Assembly: GCA_003229755.1 (NCBI GenBank)
Contig: QIFJ01000276.1
Span: 1-9,079, forward strand
Length of the DNA stretch: 9,079 bases
From: Pseudomonadota bacterium
GTDB lineage: Bacteria; BMS3Abin14
Reading direction: 5' to 3'
The translations under genes were made by a program, and so were the position numbers. This document shows positions 1 to 6,969 of this stretch, piece after piece. The notes beneath the pieces were generated by a model. The model made no database searches. It saw only the letters and a list, made by a program, of their open reading frames with translations, and had not been told where the DNA came from. The stretch's first letter is position 1. Each line of letters begins with the position of its first letter.

Positions 1-89
1 TTAACTTAACAACAACGTCACTATTATAAGGGGTTTTCATGCTTAATTCAATGTATTTAATAAATATTATCACCCTTGTTTAAACAGGC

Positions 90-170
90 TTTAACGGGCA
101 ACTCCGGTAGGATTACTTCCCGAAAGAACTTGGCCCAGGATTTATTGAGCAACTGACGGAGAAGATTTAA
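90..170 (+). pseudogene. Possible 3' remnant of an upstream gene, ending just before the SET gene
   Basis: The plus frame that stops at TAA 168-170 reads DYFPKELGPGFIEQLTEKI after an in-frame TAG at 108-110. Upstream of that it reads FNGQLR back to another stop at 81-83. The composition looks protein-like and the stop lies one base before the ATG of the SET-domain gene, as expected for an upstream operon partner. It is too short to identify, and the internal stop means it is not a working gene. It could equally be chance reading of a leader sequence. Confidence 0.2.
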
Positions 171-171
171 T

Positions 172-630
172 ATGGAGGATAGAGTCGAGTTAAAACGAAC
201 TCCAGAAAAAGGAGAAGGCGTTTTTGCAAAAAAAATAATTAAGAGAGATGAAATCGTAATAACTGGGACGATTGAAAAACTACTCAAGAAAAACCAACCT
301 CATGCTTCACAGATAGGCAAAAATCAGTTTGTTCTTCATGCGGGATTAATAAGTAAGGTTAATCATTCATGTGACCCTAATTGTGGTATTAGAATAAATA
401 AAACTGGAGCCCATGATTTTATAGCGATAAGAGATATTTCCCCTAATGAAGAAATAACCTTCGATTATGCTATGAGGAATTACGATGTTGATTATTTTCC
501 AGAAAAGTGCATGTGTGGCTCGAATATATGTCGAGGTAAAATTACTGGCTGGAAAGATTTGCATGAGGAAAGAAAAAAAACCTACGAAGGGTTTATTGCT
601 CCCTATCTTATTGAATTGGATTCCAAATAG
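172..630 (+). CDS. Small SET-domain protein (putative protein-lysine methyltransferase)
   Basis: This 152-aa protein is a compact SET domain, the fold that transfers a methyl group from S-adenosylmethionine to lysine side chains. Visible hallmarks are GEGVFA near residues 14-19 (the SET-I start), NHSCDPN at 64-70 (AdoMet binding and pseudoknot), EEITFDYA at 93-100 (second pseudoknot strand), and a post-SET-like cysteine set CxCGSxxCRG at 113-122. The last would normally combine with the NHSC cysteine to bind zinc. There is no extra substrate-recognition domain, which is usual for free-standing bacterial SET proteins. GGAGAA at 159-164 stands about 8 bases before the ATG and supports this start. 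The gene is AT-rich like the left flank. Its substrate is unknown. HU lies about 400 bases downstream and is a lysine-rich chromatin protein, so it is one conceivable target, but that is pure inference. Family assignment is confident; activity is not shown. Confidence 0.88.
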   Translation: MEDRVELKRTPEKGEGVFAKKIIKRDEIVITGTIEKLLKKNQPHASQIGKNQFVLHAGLISKVNHSCDPNCGIRINKTGAHDFIAIRDISPNEEITFDYAMRNYDVDYFPEKCMCGSNICRGKITGWKDLHEERKKTYEGFIAPYLIELDSK

Positions 631-721
631 ATAGCCAATTTATTATGTCTGTTGTTTGATTAAAAACTCGTTAAAAGCTTAACTACACTTTTTACTATGT
701 TTTTATCCTTTTTTTATCATC

Positions 722-754
722 CCCCGGATCGAATTCATGCGCCAGGTGCCGGGG
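722..754. repeat. GC-rich inverted repeat in the SET-HU gap
   Basis: CCCCGG (722-727) and CCGGGG (749-754) form a perfect 6-bp inverted repeat. The 21-base loop itself holds a small GCGCC/GGTGC hairpin. It stands out against very AT-rich flanks. No T-run follows, so it is a poor intrinsic terminator for the SET gene. It may be the scar of an inserted fragment. The rest of 631-832 shows only AT-rich sequence with no gene I can support. Confidence 0.35.
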
Positions 755-832
755 TGCTCTTCCAGGAAAACATATTATGTGTAGATTGTAGTTGAGATCA
801 GCGCCATTTTCAATATACGAAATAGTAAACAT

Positions 833-994
833 TTAGCCTTTAATCTTACTGTCATTGAACTCCACATAAACTAATTCTTCAATAGTCCCCTCTAAATAGA
901 ACAGTTGTCTCCCATTCTCATTTTTACTCCTTTCAAATAATCCCTTAATTCCCTTCTTAACGTTGACACGTAACTTAACTGGTAGTATATTTAT
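833..994 (-). pseudogene. Headless coding remnant of an unknown small protein
   Basis: On the minus strand a 53-codon open frame ends at TAA (833-835). It has convincing protein composition: it begins INILPVKLRVNVKKG, later reads RQLFYLEGTIEELVYVEF, and ends NDSKIKG. An in-frame stop lies immediately before it (995-997) and there is no ATG, GTG or TTG in frame. It therefore looks like the 3' end of a gene whose front half has been lost. I do not recognise the family. It overlaps the promoter proposed for HU, so that promoter may have arisen within, or replaced, the lost part. It could be chance, but the mix of charged and hydrophobic residues is typical of real protein. Confidence 0.35.
963..991 (+). 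promoter_or_regulatory. Sigma70-type promoter for the HU gene cluster
   Basis: TTGACA at 963-968 is a perfect -35 box. TATATT at 986-991 is a good -10 box, and the spacing is the ideal 17 bases. Transcription would start about 7 bases further on, leaving a leader of roughly 30 bases before the HU ribosome site. No operator-like dyad is visible across it. It probably also serves the close downstream genes to at least the YgjP-type gene. Confidence 0.7.
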
Positions 995-1031
995 TTAAAA
1001 CCATTTATCGGCCATATACCAGGAGGGAACC

Positions 1032-1301
1032 ATGAACAAATCAGATTTAATTAAAAAAATATCTGGAGATAATGGAGTAAGTAAAGCTGATGCTGAAAAA
1101 GTGCTACGTTCTGTAATTGAAGGGATAAGTGGCGCACTCAAAAACGGTGATTCTGTAACATTGGTTGGCTTTGGAACTTTTACTGTGGCTAAACGGGCTG
1201 CTCGTAAAGGGCGGAATCCACAAACTGGCCAGGAAATAGACATAGCAGCTAAAACTGTTGTAAAATTTAAAGCTGGTAAAGGGCTGAGTGGATTAGCTTA
1301 G
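1032..1301 (+). CDS. hup: HU family DNA-binding protein (histone-like nucleoid protein)
   Basis: This 89-aa protein is a full-length HU/IHF-family subunit (family usual length about 90). Such proteins form dimers that bend and compact DNA with little sequence preference and help replication, recombination and repair. The N-terminal helical part MNKSDLIKKIS...SKADAEKVLRSVIEGI is the dimer core. The signature GFGTFTVAKRAARKGRNPQTGQEI spans about residues 45-68, with the beta-arm proline in RNPQTG, the residue that intercalates into DNA. The end VVKFKAGKGL is the usual C-terminal helix. The alpha subunit of IHF is less likely because the sequence matches generic HU. A strong AGGAGGG at 1021-1027 and a near-ideal promoter upstream predict high expression, as expected for a nucleoid protein. 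No clear terminator follows, so readthrough into the next genes is likely. Confidence 0.95.
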   Translation: MNKSDLIKKISGDNGVSKADAEKVLRSVIEGISGALKNGDSVTLVGFGTFTVAKRAARKGRNPQTGQEIDIAAKTVVKFKAGKGLSGLA

Positions 1302-1341
1302 CTTATTGTTGTTTTTCAGGTCTCTTGATAAATGAAAAATC

Positions 1342-1557
1342 ATGAGTGATATATTTACCCCGAATGCAAGAAAAATATGGGAAGCTACCCCCATGAACCA
1401 TAGAACCAGAGTCCTTAACAATGTCTGGTGCGGTACCTGTAGGAAGCTAACAACTATTGTTCATTATTCAGGCCAACTTAAGGGAGGGGATTTAGTCCTT
1501 GAGGGGGAATGCGAACGGTGTGGAAAGGCTGTTGCGCGGTTAATTGAAAATGAGTGA
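1342..1557 (+). CDS. Small zinc-ribbon protein of unknown function
   Basis: This 71-aa protein carries two CxxC knuckles, C30-G-T-C33 and C57-E-R-C60, about 23 residues apart. That is the pattern of a zinc ribbon that holds one zinc ion. Between them lies a beta-rich stretch (KLTTIVHYSGQLKGGDLVLEGE), as expected for ribbon strands. No signal peptide or membrane segment is visible, so it should be cytosolic. No good Shine-Dalgarno sequence precedes ATG 1342. It may be translated weakly or start at the in-frame ATG near 1393. It sits 40 bases after HU and just before the YgjP-type metallopeptidase gene. A role as a small RNA-, DNA- or protein-binding adaptor is possible, but I do not recognise a named family. 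Confidence 0.7.
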   Translation: MSDIFTPNARKIWEATPMNHRTRVLNNVWCGTCRKLTTIVHYSGQLKGGDLVLEGECERCGKAVARLIENE

Positions 1558-1601
1558 ACCATTTAACTGTTTGTGAATGTAAACCACTTAGGCTAATGAC
1601 G

Positions 1602-2285
1602 ATGTTATCAGAGATTACGATTGATAAGCTTGTCCGATCAAGGCGTAAAAGCTTTTCCCTTGAAATTACCCGGGATGCAAAGCTAATCTTGCGGGCACCG
1701 GAAAAAGCTTCCCTGTCCGACATCCAGAAGGTGCTAGACAGGAAGAAACGCTGGATATTAAACAATCAGAATCTGGCTAAAGAAAGGGCCAGTGGCATAA
1801 CAGCTAAGGAGTTTGTAACTGGTAAAGAGTTTTGGTATCTGGGCAAACTTTATAAACTTCAGATCATAAATAATCATGCGGTCTTACCGCTTACTTTTAA
1901 TAATGGTTTTTATCTCTCCCATAGTCACCTTGATAACGCAAGGGGAATTTTTATCCATTGGTATATAGATCAGGCAGGTGCAAAAATTGCCGGAAGGATA
2001 AACCACTATTCCCTGCTTTCAGGGCTTAAATACAACCGGATAAACATCACCAATGCCCGAAGACGCTGGGGGTCATGCAGCAACAGGGGCAATTTAAGTT
2101 TTAGCTGGCGTGCGGTCATGGCTCCGTTAAGTGTGATTGATTATTTGGCGGTGCATGAACTGGTGCATACAGAGGAGATGAATCATTCAGGGAGGTTCTG
2201 GGGTAAAGTGAAGGCGTTGCTTCCCGACTATGAGCAACAGAGGAAATGGTTGCGGGATAACCACCAGATATTGTCTCTCTTCTAG
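1602..2285 (+). CDS. YgjP/DUF45-type zinc metallopeptidase (M48-like)
   Basis: The 227-aa product is a full-length YgjP-like (DUF45, WLM clan) predicted metallohydrolase, a cytosolic family whose substrate is not firmly known. Hallmarks are the N-terminal VRSRRKSFSLEI, the RRWGSC motif, and the zinc site HELVHTEEMNHSGRFW near the C-terminus. There two histidines of HExxH and a third in NHSxxFW bind zinc, and the glutamate is catalytic. I chose ATG 1602 because YgjP proteins usually begin about 10-13 residues before the RSRRK motif, and TTAGG lies 9 bases upstream. GTG 1554 (overlapping the previous stop codon) and ATG 1596 are alternatives that add 16 or 2 residues. It follows the zinc-ribbon gene closely and precedes a broken tRNA-binding-protein gene whose ribosome site overlaps this stop codon. 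That arrangement fits one operon. Confidence 0.88.
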   Translation: MLSEITIDKLVRSRRKSFSLEITRDAKLILRAPEKASLSDIQKVLDRKKRWILNNQNLAKERASGITAKEFVTGKEFWYLGKLYKLQIINNHAVLPLTFNNGFYLSHSHLDNARGIFIHWYIDQAGAKIAGRINHYSLLSGLKYNRINITNARRRWGSCSNRGNLSFSWRAVMAPLSVIDYLAVHELVHTEEMNHSGRFWGKVKALLPDYEQQRKWLRDNHQILSLF

Positions 2286-2296
2286 GACAGAAATCC

Positions 2297-2425
2297 ATGA
2301 TTACCTATGATGATTTTAGGAAATTAGAGATCAAGATCGGTAGGGTTGTTTCCGCCGGGGGAGAATGGGGATACGCATCAAAGCCTAAAGATACTTATAT
2401 TGTTTATTGGAGATTGAACGCATGA
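2297..2425 (+). pseudogene. Truncated tRNA-binding-domain protein (MetG C-terminal/CsaA-like), cut by foreign DNA
   Basis: A 42-codon frame begins MITYDDFRKLEIKIGRVVSA, the standard opening of small tRNA-binding OB-fold proteins related to the C-terminal domain of methionyl-tRNA synthetase and to CsaA. Intact members are about 110 residues. Here the match stops at about codon 21 (near 2360) and the rest, ending YIVYWRLNA, is unrelated. An AGGA overlapping the preceding TAG stop gives a normal ribosome site, so the original gene was the next member of the HU-YgjP cluster. The break coincides with a change to more G+C-rich sequence and with the start of the helicase cassette. It therefore probably marks the left end of an insertion or a deletion joint. 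The missing 3' part is not seen anywhere to the right in this window. Confidence 0.6.
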
Positions 2426-3246
2426 ATGACCTGCCGGAGAAGATGAATTTACGGTCGCAAGATATAGCCGCCAAGAACAAGGCCAAGCTAAAACAGCTTT
2501 TTCCCTCGGTGTTTTGTGAGACGGTGAACGAAAAAGGGGAAATGGTGTCTAACGAGCTAATTGACACCTTAGGCATTCTGCGGGGATCGGATGATAGCAA
2601 CCTATCAGAAGAGCAGACAAGGCATGAACATGCCAGAGAGCTTGGCGTTTCTCTCGAGGATATTGAACTGCTGAGGCAACATCCCGAGGAGTTCGATCAG
2701 TGGAAGGCTGCCATATCGGCTCAGAAGCAGAAGCCGGCGTTTCCGGAAAGAGCCTCTTCGAATCCCGAACGTAGGCGGGAGAAACTTGAGAAACAGATGG
2801 GCGATGCGCCCAAAAAGGAATATGAGCAGCGAGACAGAAGTGTTCGGGCGACAAGAGGGACAGTCGATCCGGCCCTGTGGCTCAGAAACCAATACAAGAA
2901 CGAAGAGGGCCAGATGGTTTGCCAAGTCTGCAAGGAGGAGATGCCTTTTAGAAAGCGCGATGGTGAGCACTATTTCGAAACCGTGGAGGCGCTTTCCAGA
3001 GATCATTTCACCATGGAGCATGAAGCGCAGTTCCTTGCTCTGTGTCCATTGTGTGCAGCGATGTACAACGAATTTGTCAAGCAGGACGAAGAGGCGATGG
3101 TGAACATGAAAAACGCACTGATGAATTCGGAGGGTTTTGAGGTTCCTTTGCGCCTGGGAGAACTAGACACGAGCATTCAGTTTGTCGAGACCCATTATCA
3201 CGATATCAAAACGATCATCGAGACTTCAATACAGGATGATTCATGA
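2422..3246 (+). CDS. HNH-like/treble-clef zinc protein coupled to the helicase; possible chimera with a Mod-like N-terminus
   Basis: The product is 274 aa. Residues about 1-50 (LRSQDIAAKNKAKLKQLFP, then ETVNEKG) resemble the N-terminus of type III restriction Mod methyltransferases, but no methyltransferase motifs follow. Residues 62-145 are charged and helical and probably form coiled coils (LGVSLEDIELLRQHPEEF is one segment). The main domain is 150-225: WLRNQY, then C167xxC170 with EEMPF, HYFE around 183-186, and a distal LALCPLCAAM with C208 and C211. This is a four-cysteine treble-clef resembling HNH endonuclease domains. It also resembles, from memory, the C-terminal part of large sacsin/NO VEIN-like ATP-binding proteins. 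A classic catalytic His-Asn-His set is not clear, so it may only bind DNA or partner proteins. ATG 2422 is preferred because GGAG (2409-2412) lies 9 bases upstream; an in-frame TTG at 2407 is less likely. Its stop overlaps the helicase start (ATGA), so the two proteins are translationally coupled and probably act together. Confidence 0.72.
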   Translation: MNDLPEKMNLRSQDIAAKNKAKLKQLFPSVFCETVNEKGEMVSNELIDTLGILRGSDDSNLSEEQTRHEHARELGVSLEDIELLRQHPEEFDQWKAAISAQKQKPAFPERASSNPERRREKLEKQMGDAPKKEYEQRDRSVRATRGTVDPALWLRNQYKNEEGQMVCQVCKEEMPFRKRDGEHYFETVEALSRDHFTMEHEAQFLALCPLCAAMYNEFVKQDEEAMVNMKNALMNSEGFEVPLRLGELDTSIQFVETHYHDIKTIIETSIQDDS

Positions 3247-6200
3247 CGTTTGTGAAGAAACATGTTTCGATTCGAGTTCCCTGGCACGACACGGGGTGGG
3301 ACGGCTGCGTCTGCGCGAACCCACGCCTCAATGGATCGTGTCTCAAACTCAATCGAATTGGGCAAGAAAGGAACGACGACGCTGAAGAAGCGGTTGCTGG
3401 TCAGTTATTGGCGGATTTACCCCAAGAGAAGTGGCCCTGTTGCGTGGCGGAACGAGTCGCATTCATGGCTCCGTTCGAATACACACGTATCGCCAACCAC
3501 CCTTACAAACGCACTTCCGAGAAGAGTCACGGGCATTTCGCTCCGACCGCTTTACGTCACCCTGCCTACTCCGCTCCGACACTTCCTTTCGCTTGGATGC
3601 TCCGGGAGGCCATGGAGGAACTTGGCGAAACCTACGGGCTTGACATACAGACGGAACGAGAGCCCGATCTGGGGTTTAACACACAATGGATACAAGACCG
3701 GGACAATCAAAAGGCGCTGCTCGACTGCTTCTGCAATCATCTCAAACCGGAACAATCTCTGTGTTTTTTCTATGCCAAGCAAGTGCCCTTCGTGGAGGAT
3801 GCCGGTGCAAGGCGCATTCTGATCGGTGTTGGCCGGGTACTTCATGTATCGCCATGTGTTGAGTACGAGTACACTACCAAGAATCTTAAAGGAAAGCTCC
3901 GATCTGTGCTGTGGGAGCGAATGGTACAGCATTCTATTCACCCTGACTTTAAGGATGGTTTTCTTCTGCCTTACCACGCGGCCATGGAAAAGGCGGCTGA
4001 TGATCCGGATTTCGATCCGGCATCCATCGCCGCTTTTTCACCGGATGATCGGCTTCTTGAATTCTCGCACGCTTCTCAACTCGTGACCCATGACGCTGCC
4101 ATTGCGAGTCTCTTGTCGTGCGCGGAGTCCCTGCGGAAAGTGCGCGGAGTTTTGCCAGGTCCATGGGATCGATGCCTGACCTGGATTGATCACCGGGTCA
4201 GCGAGCTGTGGAAAGCCCGAGGACCGTGTCCTGGCCTTGGGGCCGCGCTTTGTGCGTTCGGCATTGATCTTGGTACATTTATAGCGCGGTCGGTATTGGA
4301 GAAAGTCGGAGAAAACGCCGATCCCTGGCCCCTGGTTGATCAGGCTCTCCGTGAGCCAAAGAAAAACCTTCCGAGCGATCTTGCACGAGGAATCGGGGCG
4401 ACCATTCAGGCCAAATGGGAACGCCTTCCAGCGGAGCGTCGAACCCTCCTCAAACTGATAAGTAGGTTCGAGCTTAGCCGCGATCAGGCAACGGTAATCT
4501 ATGTTCAAGAAGAAAGGAAAGCTGCGAATATCGATTGCTCGGACCAGGCGATTATTGACAATCCCTACTTGCTTTATGAAAAGACCCGGTTAACCGCTAA
4601 TCCGACAAGCGTGTGGACTGTTGACCGTGGTGTTTTTCCTGATGAAGCGATTCGAAAGGGACACCCGCTTCCGGAGCCGACGGCATTGGACGCTGGAACC
4701 GACGCCCGTCGCGTCCGCTCTCTCACGGTCAAAGTACTGGAGGATTCAACCAACACGGGCAATACGCTGATGCCTCAAGATCAAGTCGTGCTTGCCATTC
4801 GAAATCTCGACATCAAGCCAGGATGCGATGTAGACGGAGATTTGATTGAGGTCGCTAAAGATGTGTTTGAGGACGCCATCATCGAAACCCCGCTGGCAGA
4901 TGACAATCCAGCGCTTCAGCTTGGTCGCCTATCAGAAATGGGAGAGATGATTCGCCGGGCGGTTAAAAAACGAGTCAAGGGAAAGCGTTTGACAGTTGAT
5001 GCAAACTGGCGGGCACTCCTCGATAAATATCTCGATGTCCATGGAGCCGGCAATTGTGACGAACTGGAGGAAAAGGCGCGCGAAGAGAAGACGGCCGCTC
5101 TCAAGGAGCTTGCCGAATCCCGCTTGAGTATTCTCATTGGGCCCGCTGGGACGGGCAAGACCACCCTGTTGTCAGTTCTATGTTCCCAACCGCAAATTGC
5201 TCAAGGGGACATATTGCTCCTCGCTCCGACCGGTAAGGCACGAGTTCGAATGGAGCAATCAACCAGTGACTTGAATCTGAAGGGTTTCACTGTGGCGCAG
5301 TTCCTCAGTCCGCATCGCTACGATGCCTCGACTGGGCGTTACAAACTCTCTGGCAAAGCCGCCGAAGCCGGAGCACGGACTGTCATTATCGACGAAGCGT
5401 CCATGCTGACGGAGGAGATGTTGGCGGCACTGATCCAAGCTCTCAAGGGCGTGCATCGCTTGATCCTGATCGGTGATCCCCGGCAGTTGCCGCCGATCGG
5501 GGCAGGCCGTCCTTTCGTCGATATTGTCAAGCGCCTCTCGCCCGAAGGGGTAACCCAGAAGTTTTCCGGAGTGGGACCTGGATACGCTGAACTCACCATA
5601 CGACGACGACAGGCAGGCGAGGAGCGCGAGGACTTGCGCTTCGCCGAGTGGTTCAGCGGTTCGCCCATTGCACCGGGGGAGGACGATGTTTTCGACAAGG
5701 TTGTCAGAACTGGAAAAAGCAAACACGTTCGTTTTGTGCAGTGGAACTCCGCAGATGATCTTCGGGAACAGCTAATTGCTGTTCTTGTCGACGAGCTGGA
5801 GCTTAGTGGCCCCGATGACATTTTGAAGTTCGATGAGTCTTTGGGTGGTAAGGACTGGAATGGAATGCGGTTCTTCAACTTTGGAGCAGCAGAGCAGTCC
5901 GAGAGTTGGCAAATATTATCTCCCGTTCGTACGGGGGCGCACGGTGTTCCTGACATCAACCGCCAGATACATAAGCAGTTCCGGCAAGAGTTAATCGACG
6001 CATCCAGAAAGCCCCGATGTCGCAAGTACCCAAGGCCTATGGGACCCGAGGAAATCGTTTACGGCGATAAGGTTATCAATCTGGTAAACACCGATCCCAA
6101 TATGCCCTGGAATCGCCACCGAAGGGTATACCCTGACAAAGACAGCCCTTACATCGCTAACGGTGAAATAGGTATGGCTGTTGGCTTCTTCTGGAAGAAA

Positions 6201-6965
6201 GGACTGCCAGACCTGCGTTGGAAACTGGAGGTGGAATTTTCATCGCAGCCACATTTCAAATATGACTTTACCGGTCGAGACTTTGGCGAGGAAGCCAATC
6301 CGGTCCTCGAACTTGCCTATGCGCTTACAGTACATAAGTCTCAAGGAAGCGAATTTGGAACTGTCATCCTGGTGCTACCGAACCCCTGCCGCTTGCTCTC
6401 AAGAGAACTGCTTTATACCGCCCTGACGCGGCAAAGGAACCGAGTGGTCATTCTTCATCAGGGCGCACGCAGTGATCTTCGGAAATACTCATCGGATGAC
6501 CGCTCAGAGATTGCCCGGAGACTGACGAATCTTTTTAGAGCCCCATCTCCTATTGCCATTGATGGGCGTTTCTTCGAGGAATATCTGATCCACAGGACGT
6601 CACGTGGTGAGATGGTTCGATCTAAGTCTGAGGTTATCGTCGCGGATCGGCTTTCCGACTTGGGAGTGGAATACATTTATGAGCATCCTTTGACGATTGA
6701 AGGCGTCACGAAATATCCGGATTTCACGATTGAGGATATTGAATCTGGCAGTACCTTCTATTGGGAGCACTGCGGAATGCTGCACGTTCCGAGTTATCGC
6801 AAGCGGTGGGATGAAAAACTGGCGTGGTACAAAGCAAATGGAATTCTTCCCCACGAAGATGGCGTGGGTGAAAATGGCACCTTGATCATCACGAGCGAAT
6901 CCACACGAGGAGGTATTTCGTCTCAGGAGATCGAGCGGATCATTCGCACCGTAATACTGGAATGA
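3243..6965 (+). CDS. RecD-like superfamily 1 helicase with Cys-rich N-terminal domain and C-terminal PD-(D/E)XK-like nuclease
   Basis: This 1240-aa multidomain enzyme should unwind and cut DNA using ATP. Residues 1-70 hold a conserved-looking module (VPWHDTGWDGCVCANP, then GSCL), with C22, C24, C33 and C66-C67 as possible metal ligands. Residues 70-600 are mostly helical and unassigned. The helicase core has Walker A GPAGTGKT (633-640), Walker B VIIDEAS (714-720), motif III GDPRQLPP (744-751), and motifs V/VI YALTVHKSQGSEF (1026-1038) with LYTALTRQRNRVVIL (1057-1071). These are the RecD/TraA/UvrD-C pattern of 5'-3' SF1B helicases. Residues about 1125-1200 (RSKSEVIVADRL, YPDFTIED, FYWEHCGM, EKLAWY) look like a PD-(D/E)XK nuclease with E1130, D1160 and E1175. 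The usual lysine two residues after the last acid is absent, so metal use may be altered. The frame is intact. It overlaps the preceding gene by 4 bases and is followed 4 bases later by a broken ADP-ribosylglycohydrolase gene. Defence against foreign DNA is the likeliest role, by inference. Confidence 0.9.
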   Translation: MTFVKKHVSIRVPWHDTGWDGCVCANPRLNGSCLKLNRIGQERNDDAEEAVAGQLLADLPQEKWPCCVAERVAFMAPFEYTRIANHPYKRTSEKSHGHFAPTALRHPAYSAPTLPFAWMLREAMEELGETYGLDIQTEREPDLGFNTQWIQDRDNQKALLDCFCNHLKPEQSLCFFYAKQVPFVEDAGARRILIGVGRVLHVSPCVEYEYTTKNLKGKLRSVLWERMVQHSIHPDFKDGFLLPYHAAMEKAADDPDFDPASIAAFSPDDRLLEFSHASQLVTHDAAIASLLSCAESLRKVRGVLPGPWDRCLTWIDHRVSELWKARGPCPGLGAALCAFGIDLGTFIARSVLEKVGENADPWPLVDQALREPKKNLPSDLARGIGATIQAKWERLPAERRTLLKLISRFELSRDQATVIYVQEERKAANIDCSDQAIIDNPYLLYEKTRLTANPTSVWTVDRGVFPDEAIRKGHPLPEPTALDAGTDARRVRSLTVKVLEDSTNTGNTLMPQDQVVLAIRNLDIKPGCDVDGDLIEVAKDVFEDAIIETPLADDNPALQLGRLSEMGEMIRRAVKKRVKGKRLTVDANWRALLDKYLDVHGAGNCDELEEKAREEKTAALKELAESRLSILIGPAGTGKTTLLSVLCSQPQIAQGDILLLAPTGKARVRMEQSTSDLNLKGFTVAQFLSPHRYDASTGRYKLSGKAAEAGARTVIIDEASMLTEEMLAALIQALKGVHRLILIGDPRQLPPIGAGRPFVDIVKRLSPEGVTQKFSGVGPGYAELTIRRRQAGEEREDLRFAEWFSGSPIAPGEDDVFDKVVRTGKSKHVRFVQWNSADDLREQLIAVLVDELELSGPDDILKFDESLGGKDWNGMRFFNFGAAEQSESWQILSPVRTGAHGVPDINRQIHKQFRQELIDASRKPRCRKYPRPMGPEEIVYGDKVINLVNTDPNMPWNRHRRVYPDKDSPYIANGEIGMAVGFFWKKGLPDLRWKLEVEFSSQPHFKYDFTGRDFGEEANPVLELAYALTVHKSQGSEFGTVILVLPNPCRLLSRELLYTALTRQRNRVVILHQGARSDLRKYSSDDRSEIARRLTNLFRAPSPIAIDGRFFEEYLIHRTSRGEMVRSKSEVIVADRLSDLGVEYIYEHPLTIEGVTKYPDFTIEDIESGSTFYWEHCGMLHVPSYRKRWDEKLAWYKANGILPHEDGVGENGTLIITSESTRGGISSQEIERIIRTVILE

Positions 6966-6969
6966 CGGC

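Noticed and set aside
57..287. Minus-strand gene overlapping the start of the SET gene
   Set aside because: Its first half is simply the antisense of the well-supported SET gene, and the remainder has no recognisable family or ribosome site.
722..754. Intrinsic terminator for the SET gene
   Set aside because: The CCCCGG/CCGGGG stem has a 21-base loop and no following T-run, so it does not meet the usual pattern.
2605..3021. Minus-strand genes within the treble-clef protein and helicase regions
   Set aside because: These frames are shadows of long, motif-bearing plus-strand genes and lack ribosome sites and recognisable domains.
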